From: Anarhynchus alexandrinus
Taxonomy: Eukaryota > Chordata > Aves > Charadriiformes > Charadriidae
Direction: 5' to 3'
NCBI GenBank assembly: GCA_008711295.1
Contig: VUYV01000041.1
Span: 186,001 to 250,000, forward strand
DNA: 64,000 bases
Below are positions 12,301-26,600 of this stretch, in pieces. A program made the translations under genes and the position numbers. The first letter of the stretch is position 1. Each line of letters starts with the position of its first letter. The notes beneath the pieces were generated by a model. It was not told where the DNA came from. It saw only the letters and a program-made list of their open reading frames with translations, and did not search any database.

Positions 12301-15300
12301 CAAAGTCCTCAGTGTGAAACGGTGCCAGAAGCATTGTGGTGCTCTCTAGATAAAAAGTCAGGAACAGAGATTCAAGAGAAGTCTCAAAGTAGTACATCTA
12401 GAAGATTAAATGCAGGAAGAACATCCTAGTTTCTTGACCAGTACGGCAGTCCATCATAAGCCTTTGAGCAGAATGGTCCTTTTTCTTTCGAGACACTGGC
12501 CACTGGAGAGAGGCCTCTGCAGGCTCAGGGAGACTCTCCTAGCATTCCTTCCAGCGAAGCTGAACCTATACAAAAATGTATCAAAGCAGGCCATCAAGAA
12601 ATAGTTACAAGCTGCAGGTATTTCTTAAAAAAAAAAAAGCAGCAGTATCAGGTGCTTTATTCTGAAAGTCATTAGCACCAACCAGCAATCTAAATGAGCA
12701 GTATACTCCAAACAAGCCTCACACTAAAAGCAGCCATATAATCTACCACACACATCTGAACAGTAATTCCTGAATTCAGGCAAGCCAGAACCAAGAAGCA
12801 GTTGCACCCTTACTTTTCCTTATTCTTTTAGCAACCCAAGCCAAGTACAACAGCTCCTCAGGAAAGACCTGTTCTGCATGTCCAGACTCGCATACAAGAC
12901 CCCTGAGAACAGAATCCAGTGAGCATCAGAACAACATCCTTTTCCCTTCCTCCAATCACATATTTGAGATGTGTTGTTATTGACTCTTACCCTTCAGTTT
13001 TCAGAGCTCAACTATTTATAACCACTCTTCTAACAACATCATTCTCTTTTTGTTAGGACTTTCCACTTAGTAAACTTATGATATTTGAGCCTTGGACGTA
13101 ACTACAGCGTTACTTGCACACATCCTAGAACTGATTCTCAAAAAAAAAAACCCAACGCTTCTAGGTTAGAGAAAAATCATTTGGAAATCCAATTTTAGAA
13201 AGGAAAACGGCCAGCATACATGGCTATTATAAACAGCCACATACCCCCACTAATCAAGATATTTGAAATATTAATATGTAAATAAACCTAAATCAGCTCA
13301 ACAGTTGCATTCAACAGGAAAAATAATCCACTCAGTCTATTGTTTTACAGAATTTCTAGGGTCTTGGCATCAGGAGGCCAAGTAATAATGAACCAGAATG
13401 AAATACAAATTAGTGTTTTTTACGTTTATGCTTATTGCATGTATTAACTACAGGACAGACAGCACTAGCTGGTATCTGACATGCTATATTTGCTTTAGGA
13501 GAACAGTTAAGCACGAAGCTTAATTTGATGAGAAAGTCTTCCAAAATTAGTCTTAAAACCGCAGAAGTGCCATTTGAAATGTGTGTACAGAAATAAGAAA
13601 ATAAGACAATAGGTCATACTGCACTGCCACTTTTGTGTGGGCTAGCGTGTGATTACAAACCTATAATAGAAACTTTACAGTATGGTTTAGTCTTCATCTG
13701 CAAGGTGCTGAATAGTAATTACGTGTTTTAAAGAGCAACCAGAAAACCCTTATTAGTGTTCCTACACCAGAGCTGAGTGGTTTCGCTGTCTTTAATAGAA
13801 ATGTTCACTTTCAAAATAATGCTAAGTCACCACACCAAAGACTTACTCCCCGGGTTTTAAAAAGAGATTTCTCAACATTTATCTGGTAAACAGCATAATT
13901 ATAGAAGCATGTTTCCCAAAGACTTCGAGAGGGAGGGGGGTATCATATTATTCAGGGACATAGCACCCAGGTTACCTGCTTCCAGACAAGTGCTGTAGCC
14001 AGCTCACAAGGAATAGGCTATATATTCCAAGTTCTTTTAATGCCCATCTGCATAAGGGCCAGATCCCTACAGTAATGAAGAGGGTGTAAAATAATCTGTA
14101 CAGACCACAGCACCACATACAGCAAGTATCTTTGCTCCTGTGACTCGATAAAATAATAGACAGATTTAATCTGCTTTTTAAGAAGGGACATTTGTCTTTG
14201 AAAAGCAGGTTAGTGTTTTCTCCTTAGCTGCTGTAATAGAAAAGACTTGTGATCAGTGTTGTGCATACAGATAGGTAAATCAGATTTTATCAAGAGTTTT
14301 AGTTGATAACAATGCACTTAGAAAGACATGGGTAGTTCTGATTGCCCATAAGCACTAACATGGCAATACTTAGCTAACCACAAATAGTCAGGGTGAATAA
14401 ATAGCACCTTCAGTTTTGTGGGTTTTCTCCCCACCCTCCCCACTCTTTTCCCCACTCTGTTTATTAAAACTTGGTTATGTACACACGTTTTAACTACATC
14501 ATTATTCCCAAATTTATGCTAGAACGTCAGTCGGATAAATTTCCAGCTCTTATACAAACAGCAAACATTTGGAAAAGGATGAAGTATTCCTGCTGCTGCT
14601 AGATCGTCAGCAACTCAATTCCCAGACCCTCTGGAAGGAAGTGCTCATTGGGTGGAGTAGGTAGTGCAGAGAAGAAATCCAAAGTCAGAGAGTAACAGAG
14701 AAGTAATATCCTCTCCGAGGAGGAAGAAAGTCTGGCGACTCAGCGGCACGGACACATTTCCCACTGCCCCTTTCCTTAGGATTACAGATTACAGCAGCTG
14801 CCAGGTTAGCTGTCTTGCCTGCAAGGCAAGAGCTCCAAACTAACCACACACAGAATTCACATTATTTCTTCACCGCAAGGAGGCCCAAGGTAAAGAACTA
14901 CTTTCCAGAAATCATCTTTCAGTAAAAACTCCAGTTTAGTTCTTCAACTTTCATATGAAAATAGTTTCAATGAAAGCCTAAAAGCTGTTCTAAACACTTT
15001 AAAAGCCACAGGGTTTTTAATTCCTTGAGATGCATGGCTATGCCTAATACTAAGAATGCTAGAGCACACAGAATATTCTCTCTAGATTAAGATCATAGAC
15101 AGCATATAAAATAGCATAAGATATCACTATGCAGAATTAAGGTTTTCAACATGAAGTCACAAGTCACTTCACTACACCTGAATGCAGAGGCATCAATACC
15201 AAAGAAAGCATGTGCCCACAGCAGCTTTTCTTAAACTGCAGGACACATCAAGGACAGCCACAAGAGAAGATGAGAATGAGCATGGAGGGAAAGTAATCTT

Positions 15301-15424
15301 GTCTTCCTTCTAGCATTGCACACCCCTGCAGAGTCCTGAGGCTGCCAAAGATGGAAAAGCCACATCTTTGTGCCTCATATACACTCCTGCATTCATCCCA
15401 CTCCACAGCAGCCACAAGGTTTGT

Positions 15425-15500
15425 AGGCTGAGATTGTATCTTTTATTAGACCAACAGGTATAATGAACTGGCCTAACACAAGACACTATCTCTGCATCCA
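15425..15500 (-). repeat. Possible ancient amniote interspersed repeat (3' end)
   Basis: On the minus strand, TGTTGGTCTAATAAAAGATAC followed by an ACCTTGTGGC-like stretch recalls a GTTGGTCCAATAAAAGATAT...CACCTTGTC block that I remember from old LINE/SINE 3' ends in reptile and other amniote genomes. The match is short and from memory, so family assignment is withheld. A 117-codon open frame on the same strand (15310-15663) covers it but looks like chance. Confidence 0.35.
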
Positions 15501-16677
15501 ACAAGATACTACCTCTGCATCCCCCATCTTGCACAGGGGGACAGGATGCCAAAATCTGATACTTCCAAAATTCAGTAATTATTGATTGATATAAGTTACA
15601 AATAGGTTTTTTAATATATTCAGCACTCAATCCCAAGTTCTGATGTCCCAAATTTTCATCCAAATTAAAGAGAAGTTTGTTAAATTAATTTAAAAAAATG
15701 TTCTTGGGTTGTGCATAAGAATTAAAATTAATAGTAATTTACCTTGTTATTCTCAGTGAACAGCAAGAGGAAAACCGTGCTCGTTTTGACAGTACATTGA
15801 TTAAGATCAACTATGGCATAGAAGAGGAAACAAATAGCTACACTTTGGGGGTGGGGGGATAGAAGACATCTTTAAGATACTCTAAGAACAAAAACACATC
15901 ACAAGTTACCCACTGTACCAAACTCTTTTCAGACAAGGTAAAAGGAGAAAAATAGAGCCTTCGGCATACTGTATCTGAGCAGTAAAATAAAATCTTGCAT
16001 CAGTTTAAAAGGGATCAAAAATCCCTGAAGTATCTATTATACAATCACCGCACAGTGTCTGTAACAGGCAGCATTATGGTTGCTCAACAACCCAACTACA
16101 TTTGCTGCCTATTTACATAAATTTACAAACCTTGCATTTAGTCTTTTCTCACAGTTCAACACAAATTTGGGGTAAAAGTGGCAAAATCCATTACATATGG
16201 ATATGTAAATAATGCCAAGTATTTTAGGTGAAACCGCAGTAATGTACTGCTAGAATTTATCATCACAGTGTACTTCGCGGAGGAAAAAAAACCTAACTGA
16301 CACAAGCTTAAACTGAAAAGTTTAGGAGTTTACTGCTCTCCACAAAACATACAAGGTCTGCTTCTCAACTTTTTTCAACCTTTAAAAGGCATTCTGTCTT
16401 TCAGAATGGTGCTCTCATACTAATTATCTATAAAAGGAGTGTGATGCAAAATTGCTTATATAGCATAAGTAGTTTTCCCGCTCTGCCCTTCAAAAAATCT
16501 TAGTCAAGATAAATGTTACACTTGTATTTTTAGATGGGGAAAGGCAATATTAAATTTTATTTTTAATATATCTAGCAACAGTCAAAGCACCAAATGTGAT
16601 TCAATGATAAATTATATAAAAGGCAAACTGCAACAACCCACAATAACAGAAAAGGTACTGTTATGCTCAACATTTCC

Positions 16678-16700
16678 GGGGGGGGAGGGGGGTGGTGGTG
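16678..16700 (+). other. G-rich tract (G8, G6, then GGT repeats)
   Basis: Eight G (16678-16685), one A, six G (16687-16692), then TGGTGGTG. The long runs could be split to give four G-tracts, so a G4 is possible. No gene context is seen. Confidence 0.5.
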
Positions 16701-18358
16701 TGTGTTATACATTTAGGTGAAGAGCCTGTCCATCTTCTCTGCTCTTCTTAGAAGAGAATGCCAAAATTATGTTGTTTACAGAGCACTACTTCTCCAGTAG
16801 TCACTGAATATTTCAGGACTCTGACCTTTTAGCTGGCACCCAGATCTAGTTCAGGGTTAGTGGTGACCACAACACGTAAACTACTTATTACACCTGTCAG
16901 CTAGAGTTCAGGTCTCCAGTACCCCAGTCTGCCCATACCATACTACATTGCCAGTTGTCGGGGAGAAGCCAAAAAAAGGTCAACCTGAAGAATGAACTAC
17001 CTTCTCATTCATCCAGGTCAGAATTAAGGTACATTTTCATGATTATTTATATTACTCCTACTAAATTTGTTTGACTGACAAAGAGCTGAAAAACATTACT
17101 GGACACACACAAAGCTCTCTCAAACATGCTCTTTCTTTACAGCATTTTGTAAAGGTATTGGATAGTTTACAGACACCTATACTAGTTCATCAGTCCCTAA
17201 CTAGTTTTAGTTTGCACGTGCCATTAAACCATCACAAGCTTTAGTATACAAGAGTCAAAACAGTGAGAATTACTGTCCAGTGGTTTGTTTTTAAAGGAAA
17301 TACATGATACTGAAAAAATAACGCGTCCTTCAGCTTTCACCTAACAGCAATATCAACATAACAAAGGGTTAGTTTAAAAACACTTTTTTAATTACCCAAA
17401 CAAAATTCCCAAGGCTGAGAAAAATACTTGTAAAATCTAGAATAACTAATGTAAAGGACACTATCCATAGGTACAGTGCAAAGATGAAGAAAAGTTTTGA
17501 GTGCTAGAACCAGACTTCCTTCATCACCTGCATTTTCCTGAGAACACTGCTGTTGCTATGAACGACCATAACAGTGTATAACACCTAATTTTATCTTTCA
17601 TTCGGGAATCTATTCATAATCCTTCTGATGCCTAGCAAGCTACCTAAAGTCTCAATTTTCTGCTTAAACTAAGACCTTTAAGTTCTGCCATAAGACAAAT
17701 TATAGCGTACTTGCAGTTACAAGTTGCAGAAATTATTCTAGATTATCCACTATTGTGCTTTTTAGCCAACAGAAGCAAAGTTTTTATGCTGCTTTTTGCA
17801 AAGACACAACTACAGGAATGAGCATTTGCCCGCATAGAGCGCTGTTACTATTCCTGAGGCTTTTTGAGTATTTAGCCCAAAGGACAAACAAAAATAAAAA
17901 CCTTACAGGAGAGAGGACAAAAAAAAAAAGCCACCCACAAAACTACCTACCCTAACTTCAATACTAAGCCACTTCTATTCCAACACGTTCTCATACTGAC
18001 TACTGTTGTGGAAGGGCAACGCCTGCACCTGCAGTACCATGGACAGTGTATGGAAAAGTTTTACCACTTAAAAGAATTTCATCCCTGAAGTTTTAAGCAA
18101 CCAGCTCAAACTTTAAGAAAACAAACAAGCATCCTTTGACAGTGCAAGAGATTCAGCTGTCTTCTGTATTACATCCATAAGCTTCAGTGTTTATATCAAG
18201 GAGTACCTTTAAGTTTCAGAACTTCCTTGCATTTCCACTGAAGCCACACTATCTACATTAAGGCTTTTAATATAGGCACATTACTGACACTTAGTTTCAA
18301 GATCTAACATGGACAACTTTATATTCATGAAGTTGAGGATTATTACATGTTTTGCTAC

Positions 18359-18745
18359 AGAATCATAGAATCATTCCAGTTGGAAAGGAACCCTAGGGTT
18401 CTCTGGTCAACCTCATGCTCAAAGCAAGGTCAACAAGATCAGTCTAGACTACTCAGGGCTTTACCCAGTTGAGCATCAAAACATCCAAGGATGAACACTG
18501 CAGAACCTCTTTCACCTGTCCCATTGATTGTCCCACTCCATGGTGAAACATGTTCTTCTTAGCTGCAGTTATTTTAATGCATGCCTGCTGTCTCTTGCTT
18601 GCCTCGCGCACACTGCTATAAAGAGCCTGGCTCTGTATTCTCAATAGCCTGTCCACAGGTACCAGAAGGCTACTGTTAGTTCCCCCTGCTTTCCAAAGCT
18701 GCCTCTTCTGCAGGCTGAAGACCCATTTCCCTAACAATTGACAGA
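18359..18745 (-). mobile_element. Old CR1 LINE 3' fragment
   Basis: The + strand begins AATCATAGAATCATTCCAG and continues with a TTGGAAAGGAACCC block, both hallmarks of the reversed CR1 3' end. It ends near a CTCTTCTGCAGGCTGAAGACCC block that corresponds to the CR1 CTCTTCTCCAGGCTGAA segment. The copy is strongly diverged from the ones at 4391 and 20176, which points to an older insertion or another CR1 subfamily. No usable reading frame remains. Confidence 0.85.
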
Positions 18746-20175
18746 ATTTTAACAAACTCTTACTTTCATATGCATCTGCTAGTCTTAAAGTCTTCCATTA
18801 CAAAGTAAAGTTTTGATTCAGAGTGGCTTTTGATCTTCATCCTTGTACTTCCCCAGATACAGCAGCAGGAGCCAAGACCTCATACTGAAACCTATTCAAG
18901 CACAAGCTGAAATGAGTTGTACACTGCCTTTCCAGGCTCACTATAATCCCTCTCTAGGACATACCTCAACTCTAAAGAGAGAGCATCTCCTGTTCAGCAC
19001 GTAGCTCTGTTTCTAAACTAGAACTAGATTTATGGAAGAACTTNACAGGTGTCTGACAGTTCCGCTGAATAAAAGTTTTACAGGCTTATACACATATATA
19101 GACTTGGATACACAGGAAGAAGTAAAGATGCCCAGAAGTGAAGGAGAAGGTAAAAAAAGCCAAACACCTCAAAGTATGTAGATCAGAAATATGTCAGGAA
19201 GGAGAATAAGAGTACATTACTAGGGCTGCTGTCTAAACCATTACATTGTTATAAAAAAAGTAAAAGAAAGTAACAAAGAAGCCACAAGCACTCCAGCATC
19301 TGAAGTGAATTTCTGGTAAGGTATAGTGCTCTACTGACAATTACAAGCAGAAGTTCCTGTATTGGTTTTCCAGATCCTCCATCCAGTCCTATGAAGTTAC
19401 TTATCAAGCTAATGGCAAGATATTTCAGGACAGAATCAGCTCTTCAGACACAGACACTCACTCTTTGGTGAAGCAACTAACATCAGAATTGTTAACTACT
19501 GGAAAATCCATGTCATGACTGGTTAGTCAATGAATCCCAGAGACAGGAGGGTAAGGAGTGAAGGACAGGAGATATATCCAAAGATTTACTTCAGACTTCC
19601 TAGCAATAATTGAGATGTGTCCCAGTCCTTTTTTCCTCAAAATAAAGGTGGCAGGGGGAAGGGGGGCAACTAAAGGTACTGGAATAAACAGTGATGCTTC
19701 CTTAACAGAAAGAGGAATCTTCTCTACAGATCTCCACACCTTTCTGGAAAACTCATGCCCTTTCTTTCATTCCTAGCTGAAGGAAAGCAAATATACCAGA
19801 GAAAGGTCTGTACTCCTCATCCAGCCTCTTTTTAAAGCGATCCCAACAAATAAATTAAGTCCTTGCACCTGCTGAAAAAAATTCTTCAGAATCCTTGAGA
19901 TGCCACCAAGAATCACACAGCAGGAAGAGGATTTGGTCAGTCTCTTCAACCTTTTCATAAAACTTGGGAAACAGCACACTCTGCCCCCAGATTCACTCTC
20001 AGCCATTCACACTCTTAATACCTTTACATCAACAAGACAGCAAGAGAAAGCAAACTTGACTTTTGCAAAAAGCAGCACTTGCGTCTCACCACAGAGGAGT
20101 AGCCAAGTCAGTTTAAGCCCCAGCTGAATCAACACTTAACAACTTGGAGATCGAATGTTAGTTGAATAACTAACT
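18746..20175. other. Non-coding spacer between two CR1 copies
   Basis: No recognised feature apart from the single N at 19044. Short open frames on both strands look like chance. Confidence 0.55.
19044..19044. other. Single ambiguous base
   Basis: One N in otherwise resolved non-coding sequence. It affects no recognised feature. Confidence 0.99.
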
Positions 20176-20673
20176 TGGGCCCCCAGCACAAGACAGACAT
20201 GGAACTGCTCGAGCAGGTCCAGAGGAGGGCCACAAAGATGATCAGAGGGCTGCAGCACCTCCCCTATGAAGACAGGCTGAGAGGGTAGGTGTTGTTCAGC
20301 CTGGAGAATAGAAGGATCCAGGGAGACCTTATAGCAGCCTTTCAGTACTTAAAGGGTGCCTACAGGAAAAGTAGGGAGGAACTCTTTATCAGGGAGTGTA
20401 GTGATAGGAGGAGGGGTAATGGATGTAAACTGAAAGAGGGTAGATTTAGATTAAATATTAGGAAGACATTTTTCACTATGAGATTGGTGAGACACTGCAA
20501 CAGGTTGCCCAAAGAAGCTGTGGATGCCCCATCCCTGTAAGTGTTTAAGTCCAGGTTGGATTGGGCTTTGAGCAATCTGATCGAGCGGAAGGTGTCTCTG
20601 CCCATGGCAGGGGGGTTGGAACTAGATGATCCTCAAGGTCCCTTCCAACCTAAACCATTCTATGATTCTATGA
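20176..20673 (+). mobile_element. CR1 LINE 3' fragment, sense strand
   Basis: It begins near CCCCAGCACAAGACAGACATGG, the CR1 segment encoding the last reverse-transcriptase residues, and contains GAGCAGGTCCAGAGGAGGGCC. It ends with CATTCTATGATTCTATGA, two copies of the 8-bp CR1 tail repeat. About 500 bp, 5'-truncated, and apparently the least diverged CR1 copy here. It lies in the opposite orientation to the CR1 fragment 1.4 kb to the left. I see no clear target-site duplication, as is normal for CR1. Confidence 0.95.
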
Positions 20674-23600
20674 ATTTGTCTATACTTTCCACTTTAAACC
20701 AAGGCAACACAGCTATGCATTTGAACTTAATTGCATTTAAGCAGTGTTCAAGTCAGAAAAACAAAATACTAGAAATTAAGACCTTGATGCTACAAACATT
20801 TAAGTAGTAAACTTCACCCAGTGGAATAGATCTATCGACTACAATGAAATTACAGAATGTGCCACCACAGAACCAAGGCTCCATTTGCAATATTAGGTGC
20901 AAAAATTTAAGTTTTATTAAAACAATTTCCTAGCATAAAGACTGCCATGCACAATGTAACAGTCTTAACATGTAAATCCACGCAGTACAGTGGAACTGTA
21001 AAGTTACTATAGAAGTTTAATATATACAAGCCCATTTCTACTTTAAAGGGACATTAACACCAAGGTGCTCACACTTAGAATTTTTCAAGAGTGCACAGGC
21101 AACTAAAGCATTAGCCCCTGCGGCTAGTAACTGCAAAGCCTGATGGAAAAAAACACGAGTGAAGCATTTCAGCTTTCTTGATGTATACCTGGAAGGTAGA
21201 GTTGATTGCAAATATAGCACACATCCTGTGTCCAAATTTGTGGCACTATCAGGAAGTAGGTGGAAACTAGGCCTCTGGCTTATTTCTTAGTTTCTGCTGA
21301 AAATGGCAAAGGGTGAAGCCTCTCTAAAATCTGGAATCCTGTAACATATAATTCAAGACAATAAAGCATCACTTTTGGCAATTTAGAAAACAGTTGGATA
21401 AAACACAAAGTAAATCTAACTAAAACACAGTATCAAATACACCCAATGATCTATTGGTTCTATTGGCTGAAGAAAAACACTGACTCAGAGTTCAGTTTAA
21501 GTACGGAATATAAGAATACTGCGCTTAGGACACTGTCTGCTTGGGACAGACAAGAGCAGGATGCTACTTCAAGAAGATTCACTGACGTCTGACGCAACAG
21601 AAAATAGTACAAATATCTACCATGTCAGTCACACTCAATCATACTCTGGGATTATTGTTGGCTTCTAAAGAGAATACTTAGAATTTTACTTCTTGGGGAA
21701 AAAGAACAAACAAAAAAACCAAACCCACCACCCTGCAAAAGTAGAACTGGAAAACAAGAACAAAAAAACCCTATATCTCTCCCCCGCGCTCACTTTTTTT
21801 CTGGGTTGTACTTCGGAATCTTACACACCCTGAAGACACCGCTGGGACAAGAAGCAGAAGTATTAGGAATTGCAGGGTGAAATTCATGTCAGACATAGCT
21901 ATATCATTCCCATCCTTTCTAATACTTCAGCATACATTGTAGTTTTCCATAAAATATACCTTTCAGAGGGTGGAAGATTACACGTGATTCAGCATTCATT
22001 AGCCAACAAGATTGCCATCATAACAAAAATCACTACAAAGCAGAGCTCAGATCTACAAGCCTAAGTATTTTAGGCAACAACTCTCAGAAATTATTGATTA
22101 TGGTTCACTTCTATCAGACAGAAATAAGGATAAGAAATTCTAAAAATCTACGCAAATGAAGATAAAGGTGAAAACTACAATCGCAAGACTATCCCAAGGG
22201 TAAAAGCTACATTACAAGGAACTAAACTCCATTCCTTTGGGGCAGAAATCAGGGATGACCTTAAATAATTCAAATGTTGATATTTATTATACCTAAACAC
22301 AGGAGTTTAAAGACTCCAGATAAGAATCTTGCATCACTGTCTTCAAGTGAAGGTTGCGTCCCCCAATGGGATAAAAACCAGAAAGGATTCACAAATGACC
22401 AACAAGGTATAGCCACTTGCATGTACTCAAGTCTAAAACCGGTGAAATTAAGTTGCAGCATTACTGTAGACATCTGTTTTGTATTAGCAAAAAATTGGGT
22501 TTTAGTTCATAAAGCAAACCAGAGTTCAAATGTTTAACCTAGAAGCACAGGAAAACTTTAGTGGATGGAAGAATCTTTATATCACTCATTCCACATACCT
22601 GCTAGAAATCCAAATTGCTCCAATTGTTTTGTGCAATATTCACTCACATCATAAATCCCAATTCCCACATATTTAGTACACAAGCTACAATCTTCTGCTT
22701 CTGCTTTTCAGAGAAATACATATTTGTTACTAAACAACAAAGCTGAGAAAGATGAGGACCTGCATTCAGGGAAAAACCTTTATCTCAGTGGGGAACTGAA
22801 CGTATAACCGCTCGAAGATAACGTATATGCTGTAGTAAACAAATTCTAGAGACAGTCACATACAAAGCAATTGTCTTAAGAAAAGAAGTAAAAAAGGGAA
22901 GGGAGAGCATTAAGGAGTATCCTAGGGAAACAGTTTTCCAGGTCATTTTCTAAAAAGGGTGGGCAGAAAGGGAAAACTGATTTAGTCTTCTAAAAAGAAA
23001 CAACCTAGTAAAATACTCAGAAGCAGAGCATCAGCTTCCACAAACTTAAGTCAGGTGTGTAGTACTGGTTTTAGATAAATGCCTTCTACTGCTACCTCAA
23101 CTATATGGAGCTGCATTAACTCAGGCAGGTGAAGTTAAGGAGTCATTTGATATGTGTAAAGCACCGAATTAAATCTCAAACAAATAATATGTCAGACTAT
23201 GACAAATATATGCTATAAAAAGCACAGAAGTTCAAGTTGACTGCAAATGCACTTGCCCAGCACATCCATTAAATTCTATGACTTTTTAATACTAACAGAG
23301 ACAGTTCTGAGTTTTTACTTATCAAGAGCAGCTGAATGCAGTTCCTTTGGAGAAGCCTAAGCCCATGTTGAGACAAAATAACCAGCACCCATATGAAATT
23401 TAAATAACTGCATTAATGAAGAACTATTAAAATTTCTTTAAAAAACAGAAGGAAAAAAATATGAAATGAAGACAATACTAAGGAGGCCCCAGAAACATTT
23501 GTGCTGATGTCAGCTCTGTTTGAGGGGATGCTCTCTAATATCTGGCTTTATAGTTAGTAAAGAAAAAAAAAAAAAGAGAGCGACACTGAGTCCATCTCCT

Positions 23601-26600
23601 TTCTTGTACTTCCATATAATAGGACCTTTCTTGAGTCCATTATAAGTCTCAGAAAAAAATGGCACTGTCAAAAGATGCTGCACTGCACCTCTACAGAAGT
23701 TACCTTCACCACACTTTCAGAGTTGGCATACACTGAATACAGCAGAAACAGCAGCTGGTTGCTCCTCTCAACCAGTAAGTGGCTCATTTATTAAGCATGG
23801 ATGACCACAGCTCTGCAAGTGCCAAAAGGAACCTGCCTCTCTCACCCCATCCTACTAAATTACATTTGTTTGAAAACGAATTTTGCTCCACCTCTACTCA
23901 ATACTTTTATATATAAATACATATACATGTACGAAGAATTTTAAAAGACTCATGGTAATTGCTATTAACTATCAGTTGAGACAGAATAAACACTTTACTT
24001 TAAGCACCTGTTTCCTGATTCTTCACTTGTATTATACTCTACATAACTAAGCTCAAAAAAATAAAAGCCATGCCACTGCAGGCTTCCTTATAAAGATGGC
24101 TGTATGATGTTCTCTTTTTGGTCACCGAACTTGAAAGCAGTTAGCTGGTTCCCCAGAAAAAGATACTGTTACCTACAAAACCAATTCTAAGCAGTTTCTG
24201 TCTGAGGTATGGTGTTTTCTTAACACTGTCAAAGTCATGGTCACACAACACAGCTGGTTCTTACCAAGTTTCACTGAGCTATGTATTTATGTAGTAGTAA
24301 CCAGAGCAATAGTTCTCATACAAGGTATGACGCTGCCCCACCCCCAAGGAATCATAAGCCTCAAGGTTAAATCGGAATGAGACCAGGAGCAAAAGAATTA
24401 AGAAATTAATGGCTCTAAAAGGGCTCAATTAGAGTAGGAAGCCACTACACTGGCTAAAACATAAGAATGGACCTACCTTGAAGCATGCTTACAATTATAA
24501 CTACTATTCAAGACAAAAATGAAACTGTAATCTAGCCAGAAAATGACACTACCCATGTGCAGAATACAGCTTGATGAGTGTAAGAGCTGATATTTCCTTA
24601 ACTCCCCAGCTGTTCTTCCATATTTTCAATGCACACTAACAGTTATGTAAAAGAAAACCAGTGATCGTCCTCTAGTTTCAGACTAAACCACCTGATGTTC
24701 TAGAACCAGTTTGCCACTAACTGTGAAACCACAACATTAATTTGTTAAATATATGCTTTACTAAATGAAAGGATTAGCAAAGAAGCTTTCAAAGACGGGA
24801 AGAAGCTATAATTTCTCAAACACGGTTCCTCAGTTATAACTTCCTTGACCCTTAACCTAGGACGAAGTTTCGTAAAAGGAAAGCTTACCTTCTTAGGAAA
24901 GGGATTCAACTTGCTAAACAACCAACAGAAGCACATGCAAGCAGGCTCCTTCAGAGAAGCAGCAGTTATACGATAAATGGCAGTAAGATTAAGTCACTAG
25001 ACAAATTGGATTAATGCTACTGGGCCTCTCTCATTCAGACCAGTGCTTTTAACATAACTCCAGCAGTTTAGGGGCCCCTTCAGTTCACACTGATTGGGGG
25101 AAATGCATTCAAATTAACTACCAGGCAAGCTGACCTATAAACACTAATTTTGACCTAGCAAGTTTGGGGCTTTCATTTTCTGCAGGTTTAGGAGCTCTCA
25201 GAGAATACTTTTTATGAATGAGATACTGAAGACTAATTCTTGATTTCATTCAATAAAAAAGGAAGAAGTCACATGTAACAAAGCAGTAGCTATTCAAAGA
25301 GAGGGAATAGTTTCTATTTTTGCAATGTCCAACAGCCCAAGGTAACTTCTACAGCTCATAGAGAAGCTTTAGGTCTTTAACTGACAGTCACAGCTATAGC
25401 TGCATATACCTATCTTCATTCATTATATTTCAAAAGAAGGTAGAGAAAGGAAAAAAAGGTAGCTGAACATTTTCTCCACACATCTAGTGATTACTGCTAC
25501 ATACTTCTTTCCCCATACCGTTCTTCTCAATTTCTAGGCCATATTGCAAAACAGAAACTCTAAACAACCACCATATGCCTACTTATCCAGGACATTCCCT
25601 TCATCAAAACTTCTACCACTTAAACTCCCTCAGGTAAGCAGTTCCAAAGCATGTATAAATATAATTGAATTACTTCCTCCCACTCCTGCACTCAAATTCT
25701 GTTAATTTTTTTTAAGATGGTAAGTTATTTTAACATGTAATAGAAGATGGGTTTAGAAGTAATAAAATTACTTCACCTGCAAGTATGGTATTTCACTCTC
25801 TAGGTGTCTTATCCAATGGATCTTGCAATCTAAAATTAATATACACCATTCAAACAGGATTCACATTAAATCTACACTGGTGATAGAAACTTAAAACCAA
25901 AACACAACATGTAGCCTACTTTCAAATAAATCTCATCTGTTGAATTCAGTGTTCCTGAAACAAATTGCCCAGCTTCTCACTTTTCCACTGCATTAAGCTA
26001 GGAAACTGGTAGTGAGTCTTCCTATGCAGTATATTTTGTCCTACAATGAGCAAGACTGCTACCCTTTTAGTTATCCATATCAAATCTTGCATGGCATAAA
26101 TCATTTAAGAACACCCACACTGGGAAAAGTAAATGCCTCTTCTGTTAAGCAAGGAAGAGATTAGAGCTTAGTAGTCTGAAACGCAAGATTAGGTTGCAGT
26201 CCACCATAAACAAGGCCTAAAAATGCGTCAAAGTGAAACCAGGGATGAAGCACTACTTGAAAACCGTAGTACACTCTCACTTACTCTGGTCACATTTTTC
26301 TGGTCATTCCTACAAAGCTCCTGTGATTCTGTTCAGAATTTGAAGAATTCATTAGAAGAAATTCAAAGTTAAGAAGGGGAAGTGCATTGTCATTTTTACA
26401 GTTGCTTTCTCTATCCACTTCATCTCTTTTGAAAAAGAAAAAAAAAACAAAACCAAAACCACCACCCCGAATTCCTAGTGCTAATAATTAATACTTGTAA
26501 TCAAATAGAAGATGTTGCAATGTTACCTTTCAGCAATCAAGGATTGCTAAGCTGTGACAAGTAAGACACCCAAAGCCTAGAAGGGGACAGCTCAAGATCT

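Larger units (their letters stand above)
5351..18358. other. Non-coding, AT-rich (presumed intron)
   Basis: I see no coding exon on either strand. Notable items are the G-run cluster at 6322-6351, a short TA run near 8354-8364, C/A-rich patches near 9597 and 11947, the possible old repeat near 15425 and the G tract at 16678. I looked for the CNOT4 RING and RRM exons (Cys-rich CPLC-type text) on the minus strand and found none. Confidence 0.55.

Noticed and set aside
15310..15663. 117-codon minus-strand frame
   Set aside because: No recognisable domain or splice context, and it overlaps a possible old repeat; consistent with a chance open frame in presumed intron.
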